Counted from the stretch's first letter, positions 1-11,207 are shown. The stretch: DNA of 64,000 bases from Zantedeschia hybrid cultivar (GCA_030544215.1 JARZZO010000002.1:27713395-27777394), one strand, 5' to 3'. Numbers and translations are program-made. The notes: generated from the sequence alone by a model not told the origin.

Positions 1-248
1 TCAAGTATGTAACTAATTTGTTATTACCATAAATCTGTCTAAGACATGATTCTAAAATGAATACAATATAAGCAAATATACACCAACTATTATTAGCAAT
101 GTCAAGATTATTATTATTGATACAACCACCAAAGACTCTCTCAAGATACATAGCAAAGCACTCTATACTCAACTGCAAGGAGTACTATTCTCCCACAAGC
201 AGCAGAAATGTAAAAAGGAATCCTAATAACTTTCATAGGTCAGATTTC

Positions 249-384
249 CTCTCATGCTCGAACACAGTTCATCACAATTCTTGCTCCATAAGCCCAGCCA
301 CCTTATTTAGAGAACTCCTCTCATGCTCGAACACAGTGCATCACAATTCTTGCATCACAATTCTTGCTCGAACACAGTACACTA
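249..384. repeat. Short direct repeats (about 34 bp and shorter)
   Basis: A motif beginning ctcatgctcgaacacag and continuing with catcacaattcttg occurs near 252-287 and again near 321-354, and parts of it recur to about 384. The rest of 1-435 is AT-rich, with no coding signal seen. Confidence 0.6.
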
Positions 385-435
385 TTTCTAGTAAGCTACT
401 GAAAAAATGCACCTGAGAGAAATTTCATCAGACAA

Positions 436-709
436 CCTGCATAATAAGATTATAAAAATAGCATGAAATCAAGCGAGGCTCATGCAACCCGCATAATAAG
501 TTTATAAAAATAGCATGAAATCAAGCGAGGCTCATGCAACCCCCATAATATGTCTTCCAAAAATAGCATGAAATCAAGCGAGGCTCATGCAACCCCCATA
601 ATAAGTTTATAAAAATAGCATGAAATCAAGCGAGGCTCATACAACCCCCATAATAAGTTTATAAAAATAGCCTGAAATCAAACGAGGCTCATGCAACCCC
701 CATAATAAC
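436..709. repeat. Tandem repeat, period about 52 bp, five copies
   Basis: Five near-identical units start at about 461, 513, 566, 618 and 670, each with the core gcatgaaatcaagcgaggct followed by an AT-rich tail. A partial unit precedes the first. The copies differ by only a few substitutions, so the array is fairly young. It lies outside any gene that I recognise. Confidence 0.9.
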
Positions 710-861
710 TGAAGATTAAAATAATGAAATGAAACGAATGCTTCGTCAAAATATGAAAGATGGACTCAGAAAAAGGAGTTTCATCATCTATTGGGGTTGC
801 TTAAAAGCCATCCAACCAATAGACTCACTGCTTCTTCCTTCATCACTGTCCATACATTACA

Positions 862-996
862 ACACTCAGATAGGGCTGCAATCATGCCGTGCTAATATCC
901 GAAGACATGCTTGGGTAGGGTTGCACGTATGCCTTCCTACTACCCAAACGTGCAATCGGTATAGGGCTGCAATCATGCCTCCTGCTATCTGAGTGT
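862..996. repeat. Nested hairpin with 12-bp perfect terminal inverted repeat
   Basis: acactcagatag at 862-873 is matched by its exact reverse complement at 985-996. Inside is a second stem (tgggtag near 912 pairing with ctaccca near 942) and two direct copies of agggctgcaatcatgcc. It could be a very small MITE or only a local structural repeat. No target-site duplication was recognised. Confidence 0.55.
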
Positions 997-1272
997 ATGT
1001 CTAAGAAAGAAGCACTCCAACCGTGTATGCGCACCACCTGTAAGAACAAATGAGATGAAATAAAAACACCATGGTATCCAAAATATAGATGAACATCAGT
1101 TTTCAGTGCATATGAATGAAAAGAAACAAAATGCAGATATGAATTAAAGTTACATGCCATATAGTGAACGATACAAATGCCTACCAAATAGAAATAAAAA
1201 TAAATCATACATGGCATAACAACTAAGCAAGATAAAACGGAAAAGAGCAAACAAAGGAAACATCTACCAAAG

Positions 1273-1911
1273 CTAATTATTCTCCTCCCAGAGTTGGTCT
1301 GTAATTTCCTCCCTGACATGGTCCCCTACAACTAGCTCAGCTTGGCTAGGCGCAATGTCAACGGGGTAGTCAATATCTCCATCATCTTCTGCAAATCCAC
1401 GTTCATTTGCCATGTTAAAATATACATCATGTCCCTCCGTTCGACGAACGAAGTTGTGGACGACAGAACATGCTAGCACTATCTTTCGTTGTGTTTCCCA
1501 TGGGTACATACAACCCTCTCTTAAGATTTGAAAACGATTCTTGAGCACACCGAACGCGCGCTCTACACAATTCCTCAGTTGTGCATGTCTATGGTTGAAC
1601 TTCTCTCTTTTATTAGCATAATGTCGACCACGACCTCTAAAGCAACCAATGTGGTACCGTTGTCCTCGATAAGGAGCTAAGAAACTACGCGTGTTTGCGT
1701 ATCCAGAGTCGACAGGATAGTACTTGCCGCGAGGCACCCGAAACCCGCCATGATCCAATGCCCACTTCAATACTCTCATATATGCTGCAGAACCTTCCCA
1801 ACCAACAGCAATGTATAGAAAAGTCAGATCGAAAGAGACAACCCCCATTACATTTTGGCTTATGTAACCCTTGCGGTTACGAAAGCGACCATGGTCTTTT
1901 CGTGGAATATG
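1273..1911 (-). pseudogene. PIF/Harbinger transposase (DDE_Tnp_4), C-terminal part
   Basis: The minus-strand reading frame holds the C-terminal half of a plant PIF/Harbinger nuclease. It begins at about 1911 with AHIPRKDHGRFRNRKG, continues through SQNVMGVVSFDLTF and GWEGSAAYMRVLKWAL, then has PVDSGYANTRSFLAPYRG (second catalytic Asp) and NCVERAFGVLKNRF (catalytic Glu), and ends in a degraded tail with a stop at 1273. The first catalytic Asp, expected just before the HIP motif, is absent. The sequence just upstream is a pyrimidine-rich tract ending in ag, so AHIP may open an exon. The roughly 200-residue N-terminal region of the family is not found in the 700 bp upstream, so I call it truncated. 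The Myb/SANT partner ORF lies upstream on the same strand, as in autonomous Harbinger/Pong elements. Confidence 0.8.
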
Positions 1912-2079
1912 AGCTAGTAAGAGGACAAATAGAAACAAAAGTACTATCGTGAGACAATATTGCCATGACAACTGTGTTGACACGTGTGATGTAGGGGGGT
2001 CGGTCATGGCTCGTACAGTACTTGGAGTGCCCATTGCATATTCTTGACAACTCATTCTTGGTGTCGGTCGACAATGCTC

Positions 2080-2232
2080 CACAACACTGTACAGTGCAGC
2101 CTCTCCCTCCTCAATTGAGTGAAACCCTTTATATCGAGCTCCTGGAAAACCGTTAACTTGGGCATAACATTCTCCCCAAGTAAGGTACAAACCAGGCTCC
2201 CGACCAACCCACACAACGTAACACTTAAAACG
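2080..2232 (-). CDS. RNase H1 N-terminal / caulimovirus-viroplasmin-type domain exon
   Basis: Minus-strand translation gives CYVVWVGREPGLYLTW, then a Cys/Gln-rich link, then VNGFPGARYKGFHSIEEGEA. This is the hallmark of the small RNA:DNA-hybrid binding domain of RNase H1 (Cauli_VI family). The visible frame has no ATG at the domain start and opens after a possible acceptor (aag at about 2234), so an upstream exon would be needed. The frame runs without a stop through a low-complexity linker into the Harbinger transposase part at 1911. The domain could therefore be fused to it, or it could be a separate captured exon. Function in this setting is unknown. It may be a pseudogene fragment. Confidence 0.6.
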
Positions 2233-2466
2233 TCCTATTCTTAGTTAAAATCATATACCTGTAGGGGACGTACAAGTAGAAATTGCAATTTATAGTAACA
2301 TAATAGACATAACCAAACACATTTAATTGAAATAGGTTATGACCACAACAGACATGACGCGCGATAAGAAAAGCATGATCAAGAACATAAGAGTAACATT
2401 CAAGTGCAACTGGTGCAAGCATGATAAAAGGAAAGAAACTAGCAAAAGATTAGGACCATACAAAAC

Positions 2467-2732
2467 AACTAAAGTCAACTAGTCCAAACTATAACCCAGT
2501 CAAGCTTCTCCTCCTTCGGCAGAGCCATGTAGACAGACCGAATGCCCGGTGTACCAAGCAGGTTCACACCCTTGAAGTACAAAGTACACGGCAGGTAGCA
2601 ACTAAAGTCAACTAGTCCAAGCTATAACCCAGTCAAGCTTCTCCTTCTCCGGCAGAGCCATGTAGACGGACCGAATGCCCGGTGTACCAAACAAGTTCAC
2701 ACCCTTGAAGTACAAAGTACGCGGGAGGTTCG
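2467..2732. repeat. 133-bp tandem duplication over the 3' end of the Myb/SANT-like gene
   Basis: The segment from about 2467 to 2599 is repeated almost unchanged at about 2600-2732, both starting aactaaagtcaactagtcc. The proximal copy (2600-2732) supplies the last coding residues and stop (2608) of the Myb/SANT-like gene. The distal copy lies in the putative 3' UTR. Confidence 0.85.
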
Positions 2733-4104
2733 GGATACGTCGTAGATCGTCCATACACTCTTTGACTGTCGGGATCATATCTTGTACATCCGCCGGTGTA
2801 TCGGACACATTGGTGCCGCCACTAGAACCCCTTGATGAAGCCTTATTTGCTCTCAGGTCCCTCATAACTTCAGTGCGATCACGCAATGCACTGGAGAAAG
2901 AGAGTACTGCTTCGTCCCCAATGCTTCTTTTACCCCGACGCTTTGAGGATGATGCTCCCTTCTTATGAGGAGAAATGACTTCTTCTTCATTTGGCCTATG
3001 TGCCGGCGGGGAAGGTGTCCGAGTGGAGTAATGAGATTGGGCAGGGACAGAACAGACACTGTAATGTTGTTCATATCCACCGTAGGATGAGCTATGAAGT
3101 TGCTGGGATATTGACATAGGATCGTCACCTATTATAGAACCAACATTGGCATAGTGAAGGGCATTAACGTAATCACCAATAGCTATATGACCTTCGACAT
3201 AATCTTCATTGGGCTGCACAGACGGTGGCGGGGATTGCACTTGATCCACTCGCTGTTGTGGCTGCGGTGGGGGGTCCACGGAATGTGGCAAATTGTTGCG
3301 GTTCGCAACCCTGCGTCCACGTCTATTCACATGTTGTGACGCATGCATAGACCCTTCCGCATCTCCCCCATTCGCCATGCTGTTGGCTGTCATGTGAACC
3401 ATCTCTTTCAAGAACTGAAACGTTTTACCTTTTAATGTACGAAGGGCACTATTTGCCTGAAAAATTAATGGACATGTGATTACGTTTGTGTTAGTCATAA
3501 GCAATAGCAAGAAAAAGTGTTATTATCATAGCAGATTGTTCTTACTTCAATAGCTTGTTCCCATGATTCAACTCTAGGCACAAGCCTTTTTGCTTCATCA
3601 TCCCAACCCCACCCACTTCTTTTAAATAACGCATCAAGTTTGACATAAATCCCTTTGAGGACCTTCCATCGATTTTGTAGTTGGTCCTTTTTGTAATTTA
3701 GATGACTTGCAGCATTGAAGCTGGGCGCGATCTGGTGCCAAACTTGCGTTTTGAATGTCCCCTCGATATGATTTCCTTTGTCATATTCCTCCATCAGAAG
3801 CTGAATGAGGATTTTGTCATGGTCGACGGCCCAGTTTGGGGCACGGGTCGTAGCAGTGCCCTCAGTTGTAACTGGACGTTTACCTTTGTTCCCTTTTAAT
3901 GAAGAGAAACATCCCACCAAAGTGGAGGACGAGGATAAATTTTCCAAAAAAAAGCATCTACTTAAAAATGTAGACATAAATGTATTCCACTATTAAATTT
4001 GTATACGATATACCAAACATTATTCTCATGAAGTAATTGAAAATGACCATTAAAAAAAAAAATCAAATATAAGAAGTAAGCATAGACTCACCGGAGGTGG
4101 ACAT
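2608..4104 (-). CDS. Myb/SANT-like DNA-binding protein (PIF/Harbinger ORF1 type)
   Basis: Three exons can be joined at GT/AG sites: 4092-4104 (MSTSG start), 3546-3892 and 2608-3456. This gives 1209 nt, a 402-residue protein with no internal stop. Residues about 25-120 form a Myb/SANT-like domain of the plant Myb_DNA-bind_3 family: W at 25, then KILIQLLMEEYDKGNHIEGT, LQNRWKVLKGIYVKLDALFK and SGWGWDDEAKRL. The middle is Pro/Gln/Ser-rich and probably disordered, with a basic KKGASSSKRRGKR patch. The C-terminus ends LDWVIAWTS. In PIF/Pong elements such a protein binds the terminal repeats and brings in the transposase. The transposase remnant lies 380 bp downstream on the same strand. Domesticated host copies of this family also exist, so host function cannot be excluded. 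Exon 1 is very short and rests on splice-site and phase fit. Confidence 0.75.
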
Positions 4105-6735
4105 AGTATGTTTGCGCTTTCTACGATTCCTAATGATAAGAAAGAACAAAATATAAGTGAAGTGAAGCGAGGATTAATTAAAATTACTGTAAAGAAAATG
4201 TCATGAAAGTGTATGCATGCAATAATATGACTTATCAAATGGAGACTTTTTACAGTATGATGTATGGACCATGCTTATCATTTATTCTATAATAGGCCAA
4301 ATCCCTTGGTTGTTTGATGTCATGTCTGGTTTTTAAAATATTCTTTTCTATTACGTGGCTGTCATTTCAATAATATGACATATCAAATGGCACTTTTTTT
4401 CCCATCTGTAAGCTTACTTTTCAATAACTTCATTTTGTTTACTGAGGACTGATGTAAGGTCCCCATGCATGGGATTGGAAAGGAAAGATCACAGCATGCA
4501 GCCAAACACCAGCTCACCTCAACACTCTCTTTTACGGATGTTCATATAGACAATGCATGACTTCTTAAAAAACATGTATCTTTTGACCAAAAAGAATACA
4601 CAAAATATTTTGGCACAATGATTCTCCATACTTCCCTACTGAACATACACTGCATAAAATGGCAAATGAAGACGATTGTAAAAAGGAAAAAAGAAAAACT
4701 AAAATGTGTTTTGGCACAAAATGGTTGTGGCTCTACTTGGACTGCTGAGTTCTTGGAGCCTATATGTAAGCACAAAATGGCAGTTTTTGCTTCAGGTTAT
4801 TAAACGGAAATAGGCTGCGATGTGAGTGTTTGAATTTAATTGGATTGAATTTGTCCCAAGGGCCAAATAAAGTGAATGGATGCTGGATAGGATAAATTGT
4901 TAACATGTTGAAGGTAATGAGTCTCAGGCTACTACTTGGGCTTTGGGTATGCTGAACTTGGCAGCATTTATCAATGTTGGGTTGCTATATTTTAAATCAG
5001 CTGATAATTTGGTTTTGAATACTGAAAGTTAGAGAAAGGGTTTTGGATCCATGTTTCAGAGGGTCCTCATCTTTGTCAGGGAAACAGGACGGTGACGGGT
5101 GCATGGAGAGGTGATCAACAGCTGATGCCGATGTGCTATGGGTTGCTTGCTGTGCATTGAACAAGACAAAAGAAGTCAGTGACAGTAGGTGCAAGGGCAG
5201 GTGGGATATATAGTGCTGCTGGGACTTGGGTGAATCAGTTGGTGTGTTCCAATAGCCATTGAGATTGATGACCTTGGACTGGGTTTCAAGTTGCATACAT
5301 GCAGCCAGCCATGGTGAATACATATCTGACTTTGATAAATGGTGCAATTTGGGTCATAAATTGATAGTTGGCTTTGATAAATAGCCTAATTTGGGTCATG
5401 GTTTCCATATAGAGAATAATCTCTGATTTGGAAGCAAGCTTTCACAAATTACATCAGGTTTGGCATCCACAGAGCCCTCTGATTTTTTCCCCCCCATAGT
5501 GGGTGGGGGGAAGATGTTAGTATGAGGAATTGTTTAAGAAAAGGGGAAATTGTACAAGTGTAAATGAAAATGAAAGTATGCCCCCAAAAAATCAACCTTC
5601 ACCTACACTCTCCTCCCACAAAAATAATTGTTCAGCCGAAAACCAGTCACACTAAGGTCATGTGACTAAACTATGAACAAAGAAGCTACAAAAGAGGAGC
5701 TGCCAAAAAAATTGCCTACTCTTGCTTTGGAAAATGCAAAAGTTTCTCACTTCTTATGGTCCATATTGTAGCATGCAAAACCATCCACCATACATGCTTA
5801 TCTGCCCTAAGGTTTCAAGGTCTATGATATATCCATGGATAAATTGTGTTAGTTCAGAAATGGAGCTCTAATGAAGCCTCTTATGACAAACCATTTTCAG
5901 ATGAGGTAGAATGAGAGAGGAGCTGACCCCAGCTAAGAAGAAGCCTGAAAACCCTGCGTGCAGCAATTATTAGAACCAGAACTGATGACAAACCTGCCGT
6001 TTTGTTGTTTAGTTCCCCTTGGCGAGGTTGACCACTTATCGTGAGTAGCTTCTTGTCAGCGGAGGGAAGCATATGGCCCCAACACATGGTCATAACTTTT
6101 CCCAATCAGAAGGACAGAGCAATGGACCGAGAGACCAGGTCACGGGGTGCCATCATACCCCCTGCCAAATACTGCATAAAATACCCCCCCTCATCCCATG
6201 CAGATTGAATGCAATTTTTTAGGTCAACTTGGTTAATCCCCTTGGCCCAGCTCATGCAAGTCGCATCAATTGGCGTTAGCTCCATCCACTGTTAGGCTAT
6301 CAGGACTCAGAAGAAGAGAGACAAGACAAGGTTGCTTCATAGGATCAACTAAACAAGTCTATGTTTTCAACATATAAAAGACTCAATCATGCTCCCAATT
6401 GGAAGTCCATCCAAGGCTTCATGGTAAGCACCAACCAGCATTAAGGATGGTGGCATTCAACAAAATAAAAGAAGGGAAGAGAGGGGTTGATGTCCCATTT
6501 TGAACGCAAGCCTTTAACTAAATTGCTGGCTTTAACGTGTGATGCAAGGAGTAGGCTCTCCAATGGTCCTGGGAACCAAATCAATTTCAAATGCAACTTG
6601 TCCAGCATTAACAACGGAGCTACCCTAAAGACAGATCCATACCAATATACCATACAGTCTGTTATTTACATACATTAAAATGAATTTTTACATGATGTGC
6701 AAGATGTCATCTTCTGACAGTTGGCATAACCGCCA
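4105..6735. other. Intergenic, no gene recognised
   Basis: This is AT-rich sequence with short open frames only. None shows a family motif, and no long tandem or inverted repeat was seen. The left part may hold the promoter of the Myb/SANT-like gene and an unrecognised transposon end. No PIF-type terminal inverted repeat with a TTA/TAA target duplication was found. Confidence 0.5.
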
Positions 6736-6739
6736 ACGA

Positions 6740-7495
6740 TGAAGTGAGAATGGAAACAAGGTCAAGACCGACTTCTTTGCAGCTTGCAGAGCCCAACAAA
6801 GTCGGGAATAAAAGATGAATCCATCCAAAGCTAATCAGATGCATTGAAGAAAAAGGGATGACCCGTGAGACTGGTTTTGATATTTTTGTGGCAAGTGAGA
6901 AATGGTCAGGCAACAGGTTCCATGAACTTCTTTTTAAGGATGACTTCTTTTGGAAGCAGAATGATGTGCTCTCCCTTTCAAGACGAAGTAAGTTAAAAAT
7001 ATAGTTTTTACTATGAATGCAAATAAATCTCCTGGACCTGGTGGTTTTTCATTGTGATTTTACAAATTCTTTGGGGATGTAATTAAGGATGATTTGATGA
7101 GATTTGTAGAAGAATTTGAGGAAAGATCACTCAGTATCAGATGCTTTAATTCCACCCACATTGTTCTCATTCTAAAAAAAAAAAAAGGAGCTGAAAAAGT
7201 GACTGATTATAGACCTATTAGTTTGTTGAGCGGTTCTTACAAGATAATCACAAAAATCATGGCTTCTCAACTTAACAGGGTTCTTGCACAAACTGTGGGC
7301 TGTTTTCATGGAAGGGCGATTTATTTTGATTAATTGCATGGCAGCTTATAAGGCAGTTCATTATCAGAAAAGCAGGGACAAGAAAGAAGTTCTTTTCAAA
7401 TTAGATTTTGAAAAGGGTTGTGGTAGAGTTAGTTGGCAGTGCATCAACAAAACTCTTGGACTTGTGGGGTATAAGCAAAAGGGGATTTAGAGCAA
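6740..7495 (+). mobile_element. L1-type LINE fragment (reverse transcriptase)
   Basis: Decayed plus-strand reverse transcriptase sequence of a plant L1-type non-LTR element. In shifting frames it reads NANKSPGPGG (near 7015), FYKFFGDVIKDDLMRFVEEF, then HIVLILKKKKGAEKVTDY leading into RPISLLSGSYKIITKIMASQ (about 7160-7270), and VLFKLDFEKGCGRVSW (about 7390-7440), where the usual catalytic-region YDRVSW is damaged. Several frameshifts and stops show it is dead. The sequence upstream to about 6740 looks like the degraded region before the reverse transcriptase. No 5' or 3' end or poly-A tail was identified. Confidence 0.8.
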
Positions 7496-7961
7496 TTGGT
7501 TGGACAAAACTGAACAAAGAAAAACTTATTATTATATCTAAGTTGCGAAATGGACACATTTCATGTCAAGTGTGTACAGAATAATGAAGTTTGTTCTAGA
7601 GATGCAATACAATAATTGAAGAACATTAAGACCACTTCTAAAGGTGCAGATGAGCAAGACTTCTGCGAGACAAATCCTGTCTTGAGTACAGGGATGCACC
7701 AAAGCTGGTGGCAAACTTTTGTACTCGACACTCACTAGGCCAGTCACCACCTATGCAATCATTATGGTTAGTTTATGCATGCACCAAGGGTACCTCAGAT
7801 GAGAGCTGTAGATAGGGTGCCAAGATAAAGTCTTGTCTAATGAAAGACTTGTTATCTTTCGAACCATTTGTGGGAGAGACACTAGTTGCATGTGGTAAGA
7901 AGTGCATGGTATGTGCTAGATTTAGTGCTAAAGAAGAACATAGGATTATACTTTGTTATAG

Positions 7962-8245
7962 CTGAAAATCCTTCTCAGTCACATTGGAATAAAAGTAGAA
8001 CTGCCAAAAGGACTTTACTATGACAACAAGGCAACCACCAACATTGTAAATAATCTTCTCCAACATGATCAAACAAAGAATATTGAGATTGATCGACATT
8101 TCATTTTAGAGAAGTTGGATACAGGTGTCCGGGGAGCTCCTCTTCCATACATTTGTTCAAGAGACCAGATGGCATATGTCCTCACCAAAGGTATGATAAA
8201 AACCCTGTTTACCTCTATGTGCAAGCTGTGCATGATGACAAATGT
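7962..8245 (+). mobile_element. Ty1/copia RNase H C-terminal fragment
   Basis: One plus-strand frame reads ILLSHIGIKVELPKG, LYYDNKATTNIVNN, then IEIDRHFILEKLDTG and SRDQMAYVLTKGM. This is the C-terminal end of a copia RNase H, with the family's (Y/C)DN motif, the HIEIDRHF-like motif and the LTKG end. It lacks all upstream domains. No LTR follows, so it is a short relic. Confidence 0.85.
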
Positions 8246-8302
8246 TTCCGTCATTCTTAACCGTGAGCAAACAAAAACAGGTCGAAGAAGGAAACACCAT
8301 AA

Positions 8303-8372
8303 AAAACATGATCCACATAGGAAAAAATATACATGATCCACATAAGAAAAAACATGATCCACATAAAGAACA
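8303..8372. repeat. Short tandem repeat (catgatccacataagaaaaa, three copies)
   Basis: The 20-22 bp motif catgatccacata followed by an A-rich run occurs three times in a row, with small variations. Confidence 0.8.
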
Positions 8373-8845
8373 TTTTAAAGTAAAAAAAAAAAAATCAAAC
8401 AAGCAAACAAATTGTCCTCAGAGGGCAAGACGAACACAAAAACAGGGGAGAAGTTTAGAAAACCCGGTTAATCCAAGCCGAAATTGCCGCCGGTGATGGC
8501 TCACGGTTGGAGGCCGATGAGGAAGCTACAGGAACACCGTGTGCGCAGTTATCCTCCCATCTGTGCATCGCCACCAGGTGAGGGTTTCGCCTCCAAGGGG
8601 TAGAAATAGGGAAAGGGCGGAACTGTTTTAGGACCTTGCAGGAGAAAAGGGACGGTCAAAGTGATGGGAAGGATCACTGCAAAAGCACAAGTACTGGCTC
8701 TACAACTCCCGTGAACCTATCGGGAAGAGGGAAAGGAGGTTGTGGATGGAGGAAGAAACCGTAGCAAGGAGATGACCGGTGAGCATGGCTAGTGTGTGAG
8801 GAAGAAAGCAAAGGATGTACCAGTCAGCAGAGGGGCGCACAGGCA

Positions 8846-9035
8846 GGGCGAGCGCAGAGGTAGGATTATGCAGGCGGCGTGCCGACAAGGCGAGAGGGGC
8901 GAGCGCAGAGCTAGGGTTCTACAGGGGGCGTGCCGGTAGGGCGAGCGCAGAGCTAAGGGTTCTGCGGGGGGCGTGCCGGTAGGGCGAGCGCAGAGCTGGG
9001 TTCTGCGGGGGGCGTGCCGGTAGGGCGAGCGCAGA
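8846..9035. repeat. GC-rich minisatellite, about 43 bp unit, four to five copies
   Basis: The unit ggcgagcgcagagctagg plus a g-rich spacer ending gcgtgccggtag recurs near 8846, 8897, 8939, 8982 and 9023, with drift in the first and last copies. It is embedded in GC-rich sequence unlike the neighbouring AT-rich DNA. I see no supported coding function. Confidence 0.85.
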
Positions 9036-9907
9036 GAGGGGGGTAGGGTGGGTTTCGCGTGGGCACGGACGACGATGCAGCGCGTCGTATTCGTGCCCCT
9101 GCAAAATGTGGCCGGAATAGGCAGTTCGTGGGGATCAGCCAGGATGGCTTATTCGCCTTATTCCCGGAATACCTCATTCTGGGCAGTTTAAGCCATTCCG
9201 ACTGCCAAAGTGAAAATAGCGTTATTCTCTCCTTATTCGTCCCGTATTCGACCATATTCCGCAAACAAAGTGGCGCTAAGTGAATTGCAGACATTACAGC
9301 AAATATGACTCAAATAAATATGTTTACAACCTTTCTAGAAATCCAGGATTGTTAATAATAAAATATAGAGGTCAAGACAGGGCGCCCGCACACACATCTA
9401 CACGAATATATAAAAAAGGATTTCTCACATATATACTCCTGATAATATCTTAAAAAATGTTATGGTTATGTCCTTCCATCAAAATAATGTGAATTCCAGT
9501 TGAACATGTTAAAATGATTATGTAAATCTTAATAACATCAAAGGTACGTACACAAAATCTTAGTGAATTTAAAATATATATCTATAAAATATTAATCAAT
9601 TTATAAGTATATATGCAAAATCTTTAGGTCCAATTTAATCGCATTTTGACGAAGAGGTCCAGCTGCAACATTTTTGACATTTCAGAGATATTGGTGACGT
9701 TATATAAGAGTTGTGGGTATAAATATAAATATAATAACTTTTAAAAATACATATCCAAAAATCCCTATAAAAATATGAGTCTGCATCGCCTTAGTACCAC
9801 ATTGGACTGGACTCCAACATTAACCAGTTTCAAGACGTCTGTAGGTTCGCCGTTCAAGGCACATTTCACCGAAGTTTGCAACTTTTTCTTTATTCTCGAT
9901 TTAGCAG
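9036..9907. other. Intergenic, AT-rich; diffuse dispersed repeat
   Basis: No gene is seen. The stretch at about 9414-9640 (caaaataatgtgaa..., cttagtgaattt..., aaatatatatctataaaa) resembles 48880-49110 in the same orientation and, more weakly, 14570-14830. This suggests an old AT-rich dispersed repeat family. Confidence 0.4.
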
Positions 9908-10135
9908 ATTTTCAATATTACGTAGAATACTTAAATACTACCAAGAGTACGTAATTATAACGATGATTTAAACATTCCAACATAATACAATACAGAATAC
10001 TTAAATACAGCCAAAAGCATAAGACTACAATTATAATTTAAAATATATCTCAACATAATACAACAATACAGAATACTTAAATACTACAAAGAGCACTAGA
10101 CTACAATTATAATTCAAAACATATTTTAATTTAAT
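9908..10135. repeat. Imperfect tandem repeat, period about 85 bp
   Basis: The phrases agaatacttaaatac and actacaattataattyaaaa recur about every 80-90 bp in roughly 2.5 to 3 copies. The repeat is AT-rich and has no coding signal. Confidence 0.65.
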
Positions 10136-10309
10136 ATTCATACACTAATTTAAGTTGTATCGAACTGCTGGATCACGCACCTGAGTCAGGCCGGCCCCAC
10201 GGCACAGAATCTCCGCACACGGTCGCCGTCAGGGTGGCCCAGCTGTGCTACTCGTCGACAAAAGAAGCCACATCAGCGTGGAGGTCGGCTAGAATTAATG
10301 ACAAGAGTT

Positions 10310-10664
10310 GAAAGGGAGGGTACCATGCATAACTCTCTTTCTCTGCACCTCGGCGCAGTGCGCCGTTTGCAAGAGCACAAAAAAATATTTCTTTTAAGAT
10401 ATAATTATGTTTTAACTTGTGTTTACAAAAAAAAAAATTCCAGTCTAACTATTTATTTATAAGTCCCAACAATCCTCTTTGAATTGGTGCAAAGCCTCAT
10501 AATGTTACAAAAAGGTTCTTAAGAGTGTTACAAAAAAATCCCTCTAAATTTTTTTTGTAAAAAAGTTGAGATTGTAAAGATTTATTTGTAAATAGTCGGA
10601 TTAGAATGAGTTATTTGTAATATTAAAAAAGATTGTAAAACAGTAGACAGCTTTAAAGAGATGA
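10310..10664 (+). repeat. Left arm of a 355-bp near-perfect inverted repeat
   Basis: This arm is the reverse complement of 10678-11032 with only two mismatches found by eye, an adjacent pair in the aaattttttttg tract near 10556, and a 13-bp loop at 10665-10677. It begins gaaagggagggtaccatgca. See the right arm for its relation to FLZ1. Confidence 0.95.
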
Positions 10665-10677
10665 ATCTTCTAGATTG

Positions 10678-11032
10678 TCATCTCTTTAAAGCTGTCTACT
10701 GTTTTACAATCTTTTTTAATATTACAAATAACTCATTCTAATCCGACTATTTACAAATAAATCTTTACAATCTCAACTTTTTTACAAAAAAATCTTAGAG
10801 GGATTTTTTTGTAACACTCTTAAGAACCTTTTTGTAACATTATGAGGCTTTGCACCAATTCAAAGAGGATTGTTGGGACTTATAAATAAATAGTTAGACT
10901 GGAATTTTTTTTTTTGTAAACACAAGTTAAAACATAATTATATCTTAAAAGAAATATTTTTTTGTGCTCTTGCAAACGGCGCACTGCGCCGAGGTGCAGA
11001 GAAAGAGAGTTATGCATGGTACCCTCCCTTTC
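10678..11032 (-). repeat. Right arm of the 355-bp inverted repeat, abutting the FLZ1 promoter
   Basis: This is the reverse complement of the left arm. It ends at 11032, right before a TC microsatellite (11033-11057) and about 60 bp upstream of the FLZ1 TATA box at 11093. It therefore occupies the proximal promoter of FLZ1, and the left arm is an inverted copy of that promoter sequence. The near identity implies a very recent event, gene conversion between arms, or an assembly artefact. Confidence 0.95.
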
Positions 11033-11092
11033 ACTCGCTCTCTCTCTCTCTCTCTCCAATTATTTCGTCTTCCTTTCCATCTCTCTATTCTC

Positions 11093-11098
11093 TATAAA
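11093..11098 (+). promoter_or_regulatory. Putative TATA box of FLZ1
   Basis: The sequence tataaa sits 115 bp upstream of the FLZ1 start codon, after a TC-rich tract. The distance implies a 5' UTR of roughly 80 nt. Confidence 0.55.
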
Positions 11099-11207
11099 CC
11101 GCCACGTCTTCCACTTTCCCACCCAAACTCCCCAGCGTGCGCCAGTGCAAGGGAGAGCGAACAGAAGGAGAAGCCGAGCAGGAGGCTCAGAGAAGAGCTC
11201 GAGAGCC

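Noticed and set aside
5881..6105. Small unknown genes among the 60-116 residue frames at 4-6.7 kb
   Set aside because: No family motif, splice context or codon bias supports any of them.
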